Shown: in pieces, positions 47,595-55,180 of the stretch | How the letters are laid out: every line of letters starts with the position of its first letter | Position numbering within the stretch: position 1 is the first letter of the stretch | From: a virus | Virus record (IMG/VR): IMGVR_UViG_3300030012_003637 | Location: 1-56,578 of that record | Direction: 5' to 3' (one strand) | Length of the DNA stretch: 56,578 nt | Program-made: the position numbers and the translations under genes | The notes under the pieces: generated by a model | The model's database searches: none | What the model was told of the DNA's origin: nothing | The model's input: the letters and a program-made list of their open reading frames with translations, nothing else

Positions 47595-48095
47595 ATGTAT
47601 AAAAATTCAAATTCTGTTATTTCTGGTACTGATAGCAAAAAAGCTAAAAGTGAAAAAAAAGATTGTGTAGTAAAAGCTATTGCTTCTTCTACTAACGTAG
47701 ATTATGATACTGCTCATAGTTGGGTAAAAGAAAACTTCGAAAGAGAAGATAAAAAAGGAACTAGTAACTGGATGATTTCTAAAAGGTTTAAGAATCAAGA
47801 TATGGAAATCGGAGGTAAAAAGTTTAAAGTTAGCAAGTGTAAGTCTTGGGAGGTAACAAATACTTATAAACTTTATGGTGAATTGATTAATCGTCAGAAG
47901 ACAGTTAAATCTTTTAGAAAAGATAAGCCTAAAGGTACTTATATGGTATTAGTTAGTAAGCATGCATTTACTATTAAAGAAGGTACTTTAATAGATAATC
48001 ATGGAGAAGAGTGGAGACCTACTAGAAAGGTAATCGGAGCTTATAAGTTCTCTCCAGTTAGTAAAGAAGTTCAACTTTCCCTAGATTTTTCTTAG
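47595..48095 (+). CDS. Papain-like cysteine peptidase-like protein
   Basis: 166 aa. KKDCVVKAIASS (Cys about residue 24) heads a helix as in papain-fold enzymes, and GTYMVLVSKHAFTIKEG supplies the His on a strand, with IDNHGE offering an Asn/Asp. This C-H-N order fits the small papain-like proteases found in phages. It may be a deubiquitinase-like fold used for capsid or host proteins. Activity untested. Confidence 0.6.
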   Translation: MYKNSNSVISGTDSKKAKSEKKDCVVKAIASSTNVDYDTAHSWVKENFEREDKKGTSNWMISKRFKNQDMEIGGKKFKVSKCKSWEVTNTYKLYGELINRQKTVKSFRKDKPKGTYMVLVSKHAFTIKEGTLIDNHGEEWRPTRKVIGAYKFSPVSKEVQLSLDFS

Positions 48096-48101
48096 GGAAT
48101 A

Positions 48102-48131
48102 GTTGGAAGTCTGAGAAAAAGTTCTTATATT
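48102..48131 (+). promoter_or_regulatory. Promoter P17 (TTG-N20-TATATT)
   Basis: TTG 48103-48105, TATATT 48126-48131, spacer 20 nt. Leader AAAAAAGGTTATG. Confidence 0.78.
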
Positions 48132-48161
48132 TAAGTATATAAATCAATAATAAAAAAGGTT

Positions 48162-49070
48162 ATGTCAAATCAATTAATTTTCGAAACTCTTAAAGCTAAA
48201 GAGGATAAACTGCAAGCTAAATTAGATAAATTACAAGAAAAAAATAGAGAAGTTAGAGATAATAAATCTAAAGCTCTTAACGATACTTTGAGATCTTATT
48301 TTGAAGGTACTGAAGGTATTGAAACTAACTTAGTAGATCTTAGGTATGAAAATAGTTATGGTTCTTCTATGGAGATTTCTGCTCAAGGTAATTCATACGA
48401 AAAAGAAGTATGGAATGAAGAAAAAGAAGAATATGAAGTTCAAACTAGATTTAGAAGAAATGAAATATGTACTGTAAAAGTAAAAGAGTATAGTAGATAT
48501 GATAATGACGAAGATACTGGTGATCATTTTGTGGATCTAGGTATTAGTACTTATTCTTCTTCTGATAATTACTCAGAGTTTAATTTAGAAAGAATGTTAT
48601 TTACTGGTCAAGTTGCTTTAATTATTAAAGACTTTAAAGATGATATCTTAGCTGATATGAATAAAGTTTATAAGCAGCATACTAAATTAACTGATAAGTC
48701 TTGGGATAAAGTATCTGCTGTTAAGGCTCAGATCCAAGAAATCGAAGATCAAAGATCTAAATTTAAGCATGATATTTTCATGGAAGATCTTAAAAATGGT
48801 ATCGAACTTTTAGATGATAAAACTGCTTCGATCCAGGTAAGATACGACTGGCATGTTGGCAGTATTATAGCTGCTAAGATTACTAGAACTTCTTACTCAG
48901 GTAAGTCTGTTGACTTAGAAGTTAAAACTAAAGGAAGATCTTGGAATAGCGAAACTGAAAAGTATGAAGATCAGATCTTTACTAAGACTTTAGATAAAGT
49001 AAGAGTTTCTAAACTTGAAGATTCATTTTTAAACGGTTATAATAATTTAACTTGGAAAAAAGTATCGTAA
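48162..49070 (+). CDS. Unknown coiled-coil protein
   Basis: 302 aa. N-terminal coiled coil (about residues 8-50), a beta-rich middle (SYGSSMEISAQGN), a second coiled coil (about 160-205) and a beta-rich end. No domain recognised. Size and own promoter mark it as a substantial phage protein of unknown function. Confidence 0.58.
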   Translation: MSNQLIFETLKAKEDKLQAKLDKLQEKNREVRDNKSKALNDTLRSYFEGTEGIETNLVDLRYENSYGSSMEISAQGNSYEKEVWNEEKEEYEVQTRFRRNEICTVKVKEYSRYDNDEDTGDHFVDLGISTYSSSDNYSEFNLERMLFTGQVALIIKDFKDDILADMNKVYKQHTKLTDKSWDKVSAVKAQIQEIEDQRSKFKHDIFMEDLKNGIELLDDKTASIQVRYDWHVGSIIAAKITRTSYSGKSVDLEVKTKGRSWNSETEKYEDQIFTKTLDKVRVSKLEDSFLNGYNNLTWKKVS

Positions 49071-49279
49071 GTATAATTAATAAAACTGATTTAGTGATCA
49101 TGAGCTGTGAGAATGACGAGCAGCTCTTGGTCGCTGAAAGGTATGCAGATCAAGCTGAAAAGTGTATGCTTAGTATGTTTGGATCTGAATTAACTTCTGA
49201 AGAAGCTGTTACTTATGCTGATTTTAGAAAGAATAATAAAGATAAGATATCAGCTAAAAGAATAATGTTAAAAAAATAA
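49052..49279 (+). CDS. Unknown small protein (start uncertain)
   Basis: 75 aa from a TTG at 49052 or 59 aa from ATG 49100. Helical, with two Cys in the middle. The overlap with the preceding gene and the 1-bp gap to the S21 gene suggest coupled translation. Confidence 0.48.
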   Translation: MEKSIVSIINKTDLVIMSCENDEQLLVAERYADQAEKCMLSMFGSELTSEEAVTYADFRKNNKDKISAKRIMLKK

Positions 49280-49280
49280 T

Positions 49281-49481
49281 ATGTTAGTAGTCAAAGTAGG
49301 TAAAAAAGAAAATATTAATCAAGCGGTTAAACGCTTAAAAAGAAAGGTTAGAAATGTTGGACTAATTAAAGAGATTAGAAAACGCCAACAGTTTGATAAA
49401 CCTTCAGTTATTAAACGAAAAGCTAAACAAAAAGCTATTCGTAAAGAAAAATGGTTACGAGAAAACGGAGAGTATGTATAG
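49281..49481 (+). CDS. rpsU: Ribosomal protein bS21
   Basis: 66 aa, size and charge as bS21. INQAVKRLKRKVRNVG, LIKEIRKRQQFDKPSVIKRK and the final basic helix match the family (the F-x-KPS-x-KR motif is diagnostic). bS21 sits at the 30S platform next to the 3' end of 16S rRNA; in Bacteroidota it helps hide the anti-Shine-Dalgarno sequence. A phage copy could replace the host protein and shift translation to phage mRNAs. Overlaps the next small gene by 8 bp. Confidence 0.92.
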   Translation: MLVVKVGKKENINQAVKRLKRKVRNVGLIKEIRKRQQFDKPSVIKRKAKQKAIRKEKWLRENGEYV

Positions 49482-49569
49482 TGATTTAAGTGTAACCGAG
49501 GAAGGTATATTAGTAATGTTAGTAACAGCTTTACTCTTATACATGTTAACATACTTAATAGAAAAATAG
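49474..49569 (+). CDS. Membrane microprotein
   Basis: 31 aa, ATG 49474 to TAG 49567-49569; one hydrophobic helix (LVMLVTALLLYMLTYLI). Starts inside the S21 gene. Confidence 0.4.
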   Translation: MYSDLSVTEEGILVMLVTALLLYMLTYLIEK

Positions 49570-49571
49570 TT

Positions 49572-49664
49572 ATGATAGAAGTAAAAATAATAGAAGTAGT
49601 AATATTAGCTGTAGTATGCGTCCAATTAGGACTTTTACTAGGCTTATCAATAAGAATAAAATAA
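49572..49664 (+). CDS. Membrane microprotein
   Basis: 30 aa, ATG 49572 to TAA 49662-49664; one hydrophobic helix with a Cys. Head-to-tail with the previous microprotein. Confidence 0.4.
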   Translation: MIEVKIIEVVILAVVCVQLGLLLGLSIRIK

Positions 49665-49665
49665 T

Positions 49666-49821
49666 ATGAATAGTTATAAAGTTGAATTTTGGTACAGGTA
49701 TGACGGAGATACTATGGAACCAACTATAATAGATGTAGAAGCTGAAGATGAGGCTACTGCATTAAGTGTAGCTAAAATAAGAGCACCGAGAGGAGCTAAA
49801 GAATTTGAAATAGTAAAATAA
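49666..49821 (+). CDS. Unknown small protein
   Basis: 51 aa, ATG 49666 to TAA 49819-49821. Acidic centre and a helix (DEATALSVAKIRAPRG). It resembles short phage DUFs of the form YKVEFWYRYDGD but no family is named. Confidence 0.48.
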   Translation: MNSYKVEFWYRYDGDTMEPTIIDVEAEDEATALSVAKIRAPRGAKEFEIVK

Positions 49822-49822
49822 T

Positions 49823-49954
49823 ATGACAGAAGAAGATTATAAATACCGTCAAGGTAGAAGAAAAAAACAAGTAGAAGGTCACGCTATGATGGCTATGGTA
49901 GGATTAATGGGCATAGTTTTAATGCTATTAGTTATTAGTTTTATTACATCATGA
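49823..49954 (+). CDS. Membrane microprotein
   Basis: 43 aa, ATG 49823 to TGA 49952-49954. Basic N-terminus then a Met-rich membrane helix. Overlaps the next gene by ATGA. Confidence 0.45.
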   Translation: MTEEDYKYRQGRRKKQVEGHAMMAMVGLMGIVLMLLVISFITS

Positions 49955-50169
49955 TAAAGTATCCAGATATAGTAGCCGTTTATAAAACTTCTGATAGAGC
50001 CAATGCAAAGAAGTTTATGAAGATCTTTAAAAATACTTTAATTGATAAAGTCTTAGATAGTAGATCAAGAGCAATACCTAAAGGAGCTAAGATAGTAGAC
50101 TTAGGAGTAGGAAAGGACTTTAAAAAGAAATGGAAAGCTAAACATAAAATTTATACTTTAACTAAATGA
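49951..50169 (+). CDS. Unknown basic protein
   Basis: 72 aa, Lys-rich, with KIFKNTLIDKVLDSRSRAIP. No recognised domain. Coupled by ATGA on both sides. Confidence 0.52.
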   Translation: MIKYPDIVAVYKTSDRANAKKFMKIFKNTLIDKVLDSRSRAIPKGAKIVDLGVGKDFKKKWKAKHKIYTLTK

Positions 50170-50693
50170 TTAACGAAGAAGTTATACTTACTGAAAAAGA
50201 ATGTCGATCTATCATTGAATTAAATGACGGATTCAAAAGAAGTAAGGTACATAATAAGGGATCAAAAAGAATAACTAGTACTAATAGAACTAATTATGAA
50301 AGTATAATAGAATCAAAACCTATTGTTGATCTTCTTCTTCCTAAATTATCAAAGTATGATATAATTAGTTTACCTGAGTACTGTAACGTAGCAAGGTATA
50401 ATGAAGGTGAATGGTTTGCTAAACATGTAGATGCTGGTCCAGCTAATGTAGATAAGAAAAGATTTAAAACTTTAATAGTACAGTTATCTAATCCAGATGA
50501 TTATGAAGGAGGTGAGTTAGTAATTTGGGATCAAAGTAATAATGAAATAGTATCAAATAAAGCAGTTGGTAATATGATCTTATTTGAATCTAAACTTATG
50601 CATCAAGCTAACAAAGTCAAGAGAGGTATAAGATATTCGTTAGTATTCTTTTTAAGAACAGATAACTTTAAAATTAATAAACCTATAATATAA
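50166..50693 (+). CDS. 2OG-Fe(II) oxygenase (prolyl hydroxylase-like)
   Basis: 175 aa. WFAKHVDAG gives the H-x-D, LMHQANKVKRGIRYSL the distal His and the 2OG-binding Arg, in the PKHD-type order. DYEGGELVIW is the typical strand before the distal part. Could hydroxylate a protein or nucleic acid base. A different oxygenase lies at 28210. Confidence 0.82.
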   Translation: MINEEVILTEKECRSIIELNDGFKRSKVHNKGSKRITSTNRTNYESIIESKPIVDLLLPKLSKYDIISLPEYCNVARYNEGEWFAKHVDAGPANVDKKRFKTLIVQLSNPDDYEGGELVIWDQSNNEIVSNKAVGNMILFESKLMHQANKVKRGIRYSLVFFLRTDNFKINKPII

Positions 50694-50697
50694 AATT

Positions 50698-51063
50698 ATG
50701 ATTAAAAGATATATTGGAATAGCTTTTTTATTCCTTAGTTTAAATTTATACTCACAAGCTTATACTGTAACTAAAATAGGCAGCTATTATGAAATTAACT
50801 TTGTTGACGAATTTGCTGATCAATGGTTTTTAGATGGTGAACCTATTCTTGTATATGGAGAGTTAAAGCTAAATGAAAAAGAGTATAAGCAACTGATTAA
50901 AGATATTAAAAAGACTTTAAAGCAGCCAGAGAAAGAATTAGATAGAGCAAGCTATGCTGTTATCAAATATGGATGGGTTAGGGATAGTGTATGGATTTAT
51001 AAGAATGAAAAAGCATTCAGCGTTACATTAAACGATATAGAATATTTAAATAGTAAATTATAA
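50698..51063 (+). CDS. Exported protein of unknown function
   Basis: 121 aa. The signal peptide ends SLNLYSQ (flavobacterial style). Mature part short and charged with a C-terminal strand (KAFSVTLNDIEYL). No domain recognised. Confidence 0.58.
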   Translation: MIKRYIGIAFLFLSLNLYSQAYTVTKIGSYYEINFVDEFADQWFLDGEPILVYGELKLNEKEYKQLIKDIKKTLKQPEKELDRASYAVIKYGWVRDSVWIYKNEKAFSVTLNDIEYLNSKL

Positions 51064-51064
51064 T

Positions 51065-51403
51065 ATGGATAAGAAGAATACTTACTTTGTAGATATAGAT
51101 GGAACGATCTTTAAATATAGAAAGTTTGAAACTTATGAGAGTTCTAAAGCCGAAGTTATACCTTCAACCTTAGAGTATCTAATAAGAGTCAAAGAAGAAG
51201 GCCATATGATAATACTAACTACAGCTAGACCAGAGGAGCTAAGAATACATACAGTTATGGAGTTAAATACTAACAACGTTCCTTATGATAGATTAGTAAT
51301 GGGAATAGAAAGAGGTCCAAGATATCTTATTAATGATATGGATCCAAAGATAAAACAAGAAAGAGCTATTGCATTAAACTTAATTAGAGATGAAGGGATA
51401 TAA
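51065..51403 (+). CDS. HAD-superfamily phosphatase-like protein
   Basis: 112 aa. FVDIDGTIFK is motif I, ILTTARP motif II, and YLINDMD the acidic motif. It is a minimal cap-less HAD similar in size to the one at 11492. Phage members often act on nucleotides or polynucleotide ends. Ends just before the GC-rich repeat. Confidence 0.78.
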   Translation: MDKKNTYFVDIDGTIFKYRKFETYESSKAEVIPSTLEYLIRVKEEGHMIILTTARPEELRIHTVMELNTNNVPYDRLVMGIERGPRYLINDMDPKIKQERAIALNLIRDEGI

Positions 51404-51593
51404 TAAACTTACAATAAAGCAAAGACTCCGAGGGTGGGGCTTTGATATGGACCAATTGAGGGAGAGTGAGGGGGCGCTTTTCTCCTCTCTCGACCGAAGG
51501 TCGCCACGCGCATTTTCAACTAACGTTTCAAATGATCTTCCTAACTACTGCCATTACTCCGGTTTAAGGACGGTAAGGAGTTATATGGAATAA
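51390..51593 (+). CDS. Doubtful ORF spanning the GC-rich repeat
   Basis: 67 codons starting inside the HAD gene. Its middle is made of the GC-rich repeat (51469-51511), whose stem shows a paired change relative to copy 1, and its codon use is unlike the neighbours (many Arg CGA/CGG/AGG, Ser and Leu). It is more likely an RNA or DNA element than a gene. Confidence 0.2.
   Translation: MKGYNKLTIKQRLRGWGFDMDQLRESEGALFSSLDRRSPRAFSTNVSNDLPNYCHYSGLRTVRSYME
51469..51511 (+). repeat. GC-rich structured repeat, copy 2
   Basis: AGGGGGCGC then a pyrimidine stretch, CGACC-GAA-GGTCG hairpin (51491-51503) and CCACGCGC. Against copy 1 (9221-9259) the main stem is one pair longer (CGACC/GGTCG for CGAC/GTCG), a paired insertion that keeps the fold. 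A second stem GAGG/CCTC (51468-51471 with 51484-51487) is possible. Confidence 0.7.
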
Positions 51594-51904
51594 ATAAAGG
51601 CTGAGGTATAGTAGACTTTGGTTAATACTCTATATCATTTTATATTAGATAATAGGAGAGAGACTATCTAAGCCATATTAGATAAAGGGATAGAAGCTAT
51701 GCTTACCATAAAGACTATTAATAATAGGGAGTGTATATATTCATATATTAATATACTTATATAAACATATATGTTCTATAGAATAAACAGATAGTAACGT
51801 ATAAAATATAAGGGTAATAGATCAGGCACCCACCTCCCTCCCTTCTTTTTTTTCTCTATATAGGATATTTTCCAGGCCATACAGGGGAAATAATACGGAA
51901 AATA
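51594..51904. other. Poorly coding AT-rich stretch
   Basis: No open reading frame with a plausible start and length is seen. The stretch has many short ATATAT/TATAATA runs and short palindromes, then a pyrimidine-rich tract (51826-51854). It could hold an origin or a control region, but I see no proven feature. Confidence 0.5.
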
Positions 51905-51934
51905 GTTGGATATATGAGATATATTTCGTATATT
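51905..51934 (+). promoter_or_regulatory. Promoter P18 (TTG-N20-TATATT)
   Basis: TTG 51906-51908, TATATT 51929-51934, spacer 20 nt. Leader AAATAAAGGTTATA before ATG 51957. Confidence 0.75.
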
Positions 51935-51956
51935 TAAGTATTAAATAAAGGTTATA

Positions 51957-52067
51957 ATGAAAAGGTTATATAATAAACTCAAGGAGCCTATAGTAAGTTT
52001 CTTATTTATAGCACTAGTATTTTACTTATTGTATATCAGCCTATGGATGTTTTGTCCTTGTCCATAA
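51957..52067 (+). CDS. Membrane microprotein
   Basis: 36 aa, ATG 51957 to TAA 52065-52067. One membrane helix (about residues 13-31) and a C-terminal CPCP. A full promoter and leader precede it, which makes it more credible than its size suggests. Confidence 0.5.
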   Translation: MKRLYNKLKEPIVSFLFIALVFYLLYISLWMFCPCP

Positions 52068-52524
52068 AAGGCCTCTATAGTACTATTAGTCTGATTTAAG
52101 ACTGATCTACATATGCCATCAATGTGATATAACACTGCCAGTATAGTTCCCTATACGGTACCTCTATGGCTATATCTGCCCAGACCTATCTTCCTCTTTC
52201 TCATAACTTTTTACCTATAGGTTTATATATAAATATATATAGATATATAGAGATACTAAGTTTAGCCTATAAAAATACAGGATTTATACGGGATTAATAA
52301 AAATAAGTATAAATTATTACCTATAGTACTATCTATTGTGGTACTTATCGTTATACTTACTGGAATAATATTGGTAATCCTTTGGTGATACCTTCAGATC
52401 CAATATACTAACAATTACTCTATAATAATATAAGAAGATTTTTGGTAGTTTCCAACGAAAACCATGGAAATTTTCCGAAAAAAAATTTTGTATATAGGGG
52501 TTTTTTCTATATTTATATAAAATT
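52068..52524. other. Long non-coding stretch
   Basis: About 460 bp without a supported gene. It includes a hairpin AGTCT/AGACT (52088-52103), a TATATA-rich run (about 52226-52255), and CCATGGAAATTTTCC (52462-52476). A hydrophobic frame around 52305-52387 has no standard start codon. The role may be regulatory or replicative. Confidence 0.45.
52487..52513 (+). promoter_or_regulatory. Possible promoter (17-nt spacer variant)
   Basis: TTG 52488-52490 and TATATT 52508-52513, spacer 17 nt instead of 20, 11 nt before ATG 52525. It does not fit the phage class exactly and may be a host-type promoter. Confidence 0.4.
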
Positions 52525-52959
52525 ATGAAGAAAATCGACCCTCATACCTTATTTTCTCTATTCGAAGCTAATGATGAGCAAGTATACGAAGAGAATAACG
52601 TTACAGAAGTACTACAGAATCCTTATGTACTAATGGGCATGGTAGTTAGAGGGGTTGATAACTTTTTCCTATTAGATGCTATATATACCAAGAATCATAG
52701 GAAGGAATACCTCAGAACCAAGGATCAAATACAACATAAATATTTTTCAAAGCTTTTTACCTACTTAGAAAGGATAAATTCCGATAAATTTGAGACAAAA
52801 TACATTATCGGTGAGACTTTTGACAGTGGACAAGTAAATAAATCGTTACATACCATGTTATATTTCTTTGAAAACCTCGAAGAATACGAGAAATGCGCAA
52901 TAATCAAGAAATATATAGATTTACTTTACGAAAAACCCAATGTTCGGTTACATATTTAG
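52525..52959 (+). CDS. Unknown protein
   Basis: 144 aa, mainly helical, acidic at the N-terminus. It lies downstream of the long non-coding stretch. No domain recognised. Codon use is like that of neighbours. Confidence 0.55.
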   Translation: MKKIDPHTLFSLFEANDEQVYEENNVTEVLQNPYVLMGMVVRGVDNFFLLDAIYTKNHRKEYLRTKDQIQHKYFSKLFTYLERINSDKFETKYIIGETFDSGQVNKSLHTMLYFFENLEEYEKCAIIKKYIDLLYEKPNVRLHI

Positions 52960-52976
52960 GAATTAAACTCTAAAAT

Positions 52977-53060
52977 ATGATTACTTTATTAAAAGTAGTA
53001 GGATTATTTATACTATTTTGGTTCGTTATGAACAGGTGGTTTAAATATTTAGATAAATAA
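52977..53060 (+). CDS. Membrane microprotein
   Basis: 27 aa, ATG 52977 to TAA 53058-53060. One helix (LLKVVGLFILFWFVM) with a basic end. Small and uncertain. Confidence 0.4.
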   Translation: MITLLKVVGLFILFWFVMNRWFKYLDK

Positions 53061-53071
53061 AAGGGGAAATA

Positions 53072-53101
53072 GTTGGAATTCTGCATAATTCTTCTTATAT
53101 T
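53072..53101 (+). promoter_or_regulatory. Promoter P19 (TTG-N20-TATATT)
   Basis: TTG 53073-53075, TATATT 53096-53101, spacer 20 nt. Preceded by AAGGGGAAATAG; leader AAAAACGGTTATATG. Confidence 0.78.
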
Positions 53102-53124
53102 ATGGTATATTTAAAAACGGTTAT

Positions 53125-53445
53125 ATGAATTATCAAGAAAAGGTAAAAAAATCCAAGAAATTATTAGATAAAGTTTATTCTCTAAAGGATAAAGAGGATA
53201 TCTTAGTAGAGTTTGGAGTAGATAGGTTTAGTAAGAAGCCTAGAGAGTTTAGAATTAGAGCTTATAATAATTACAGAGGCGACGGCGTTCACTATAGTAT
53301 ATGGGAAAATAAAGGTATAGGAGGTATGAATATAGAGAAGGTAGGTAAGACTACTATGAAAGGATATACATATGATATGATGTCTCAAAAGACTACTTTT
53401 ACGTTTCCTTTATATGAAATGAACATAGTAGAACCAAAGTCATGA
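53125..53445 (+). CDS. Unknown basic protein
   Basis: 106 aa. Lys-rich N-terminal helix, then a beta-rich part (RIRAYNNYRGDGVHYSIW). No recognised domain. Overlaps the next gene by 4 bp. Confidence 0.55.
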   Translation: MNYQEKVKKSKKLLDKVYSLKDKEDILVEFGVDRFSKKPREFRIRAYNNYRGDGVHYSIWENKGIGGMNIEKVGKTTMKGYTYDMMSQKTTFTFPLYEMNIVEPKS

Positions 53446-53708
53446 TAGTACCTCAGTATCTCCAGTCTCAACTCTCAGATTTTATTACCCATAGATTTAA
53501 AGATATCTCTATAGATAAACACTCTATGGACAAACCAGACTGGAATCTAACGGTTACCGGCAAATACTCTTATATCATGAATATACGTAAAGGTTATCCT
53601 ATAAGCGTAATGGTATCGGAGATATCTAAACAAAAATATACCGAAGAGGCCTTCTATAATAGAGCCGCTTTAGAATTTGAATTAAACGATAATATAAAGT
53701 ATGGATAA
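53442..53708 (+). CDS. Unknown protein
   Basis: 88 aa, mixed strands and helices (WNLTVTGKYSYIMNIRKG). No recognised domain. Overlaps the lipoprotein gene by 8 bp. Confidence 0.55.
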   Translation: MIVPQYLQSQLSDFITHRFKDISIDKHSMDKPDWNLTVTGKYSYIMNIRKGYPISVMVSEISKQKYTEEAFYNRAALEFELNDNIKYG

Positions 53709-54324
53709 ACTAATAGAAAAAATTTCGTGGCAACTTTGCGCGTTTTGCGCGGCGAGCGCGGTGCTTTTTTCATGTACTATAGAAGAGATCTCCCCTCCCC
53801 CTTGCCTTGACGGTGATTGCAACGCCGAAATGATCTTTCCGGTCGAAGCAGATGAGAACGGTTATTACCATATTGAGTTAGATTGGACAGGAGAATACTT
53901 ACCTTACTTCAACGTTGACGTTTTTGCATCTAAACTTAATAGCCATTATACGTATAACGGAGTTCATAACGTAGAAGCACGTTTCGATAGCGATACTTAT
54001 TGGATTATAGGAGATACCTTAACGGTAACGGTTAATAACTACAACCCTTTCCAAGGTCCATACGATTATTCCGGCAATCTTCTACCTAATAGCACCACCA
54101 CAGTAGACTTAACCCAGTTTGCAGGTATGAAAGTTAACATGGTTCAGGGTACTAGCATAAGATTTTCAGATGACCACCACAGATTACGTAGTAGACGTTC
54201 AGTAGGACCTATTCCTCCTATGGCTATAGGTGATACTATTACGCTTTATATGGAGGTTTATTGGGATGCAGGTAGTGAATCCGTACTTAAAGACAACTTT
54301 TTGGAAAAATTTATTGTAGAATAG
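53701..54324 (+). CDS. Predicted lipoprotein
   Basis: 207 aa. A basic start and hydrophobic segment lead to LFSCTIEE, a lipobox with acidic residues after the Cys. The mature part looks like beta-strands (YHIELDWTGEYLPYFNVD). The signal segment has several GCG/CGC-rich codons unlike the rest of the gene. Likely anchored in the outer membrane of the host. Confidence 0.62.
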   Translation: MDKLIEKISWQLCAFCAASAVLFSCTIEEISPPPCLDGDCNAEMIFPVEADENGYYHIELDWTGEYLPYFNVDVFASKLNSHYTYNGVHNVEARFDSDTYWIIGDTLTVTVNNYNPFQGPYDYSGNLLPNSTTTVDLTQFAGMKVNMVQGTSIRFSDDHHRLRSRRSVGPIPPMAIGDTITLYMEVYWDAGSESVLKDNFLEKFIVE

Positions 54325-54353
54325 TTGATCTTTTGAAAAAAAATCATTATCTT
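54324..54353 (+). promoter_or_regulatory. Promoter P20 (TTG-N20-TATCTT, diverged)
   Basis: TTG 54325-54327 and TATCTT 54348-54353, spacer 20 nt; one base off the class hexamer. ATG 54445 is 91 nt away. Weakest of the class. Confidence 0.5.
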
Positions 54354-54444
54354 AATTATATATTAAGAATTAAATATAAATAAATACTTAATTATATTAA
54401 TAATATATGAATAATTTAATAATATAACAAATAATTAATCTAAT

Positions 54445-55179
54445 ATGTCATTGCAAGCGGAGAAAATCCATTCGAATTACGAGAAACATCTTAAAATAGT
54501 CGATCACTACATTACCGATCGTAAGGATAAATGTAAAAAGCTTATAGAACACCTTGGCGAAGCCTATATTATGGCTCCAGCTAGTGGTAAGTCTTGGCAT
54601 CATAATGCATTTCCAGGTGGTTATGTAGATCATGTTAATAGAGTAGTAGAGTTTTCACTTAAACAGATGAAACTTTACAAGGAGATGGGAGGTACTATAG
54701 ACTTTACAGAAGAAGAATTAGTATTTGCAGCTTTATTCCATGATTTAGGTAAAATAGGAGATGGTACTAAAGAGAATTACGTAATACAGACCGATGAATG
54801 GAGGAAAAATAAACTATTTGAAAACTATACTTACAATCCAGACTTGGATTTTATGTTAGTTCCTGATAGATCTTTGTTTATACTACAGAAATTTGGTATA
54901 CCTGTTACGCAGAACGAATTTTTAGGTATAAGATTACATGATGGCGTGTTCGATAAGGCTAATGAAGCCTATTTTTACAGTAACTACCCTACTTCTAGGA
55001 TGAAAACTAATATCGTATTCATTTTACACTCGGCAGACTTCTTAATGTCTAAGTTAGAATTTGATCTTTGGCGTAATGATGGGGGAAAACTAGTTCCTAA
55101 AGAAACTAAACCAAGATACGGTCAAAAGAAACCTATAAAAGCCTCAAAAGGCCTAAATAAAATGTTAAAAAACTTATAA
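54445..55179 (+). CDS. HD-domain phosphohydrolase
   Basis: 244 aa. AFPGGYVDHVNRVV provides the first His, FAALFHDLGKIGDG the H-D pair, and a later HSADFL the last Asp. HD enzymes hydrolyse nucleotides and phosphodiesters. It lies immediately upstream of a membrane protein and the gp55-like sigma factor. May act on dNTPs or a signalling nucleotide. Confidence 0.85.
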   Translation: MSLQAEKIHSNYEKHLKIVDHYITDRKDKCKKLIEHLGEAYIMAPASGKSWHHNAFPGGYVDHVNRVVEFSLKQMKLYKEMGGTIDFTEEELVFAALFHDLGKIGDGTKENYVIQTDEWRKNKLFENYTYNPDLDFMLVPDRSLFILQKFGIPVTQNEFLGIRLHDGVFDKANEAYFYSNYPTSRMKTNIVFILHSADFLMSKLEFDLWRNDGGKLVPKETKPRYGQKKPIKASKGLNKMLKNL

Positions 55180-55180
55180 A

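Noticed and set aside
52266-52388. Hydrophobic frame before the 52525 gene
   Set aside because: Looks like a membrane helix but has no ATG, GTG or TTG start in frame, so a gene cannot be supported.
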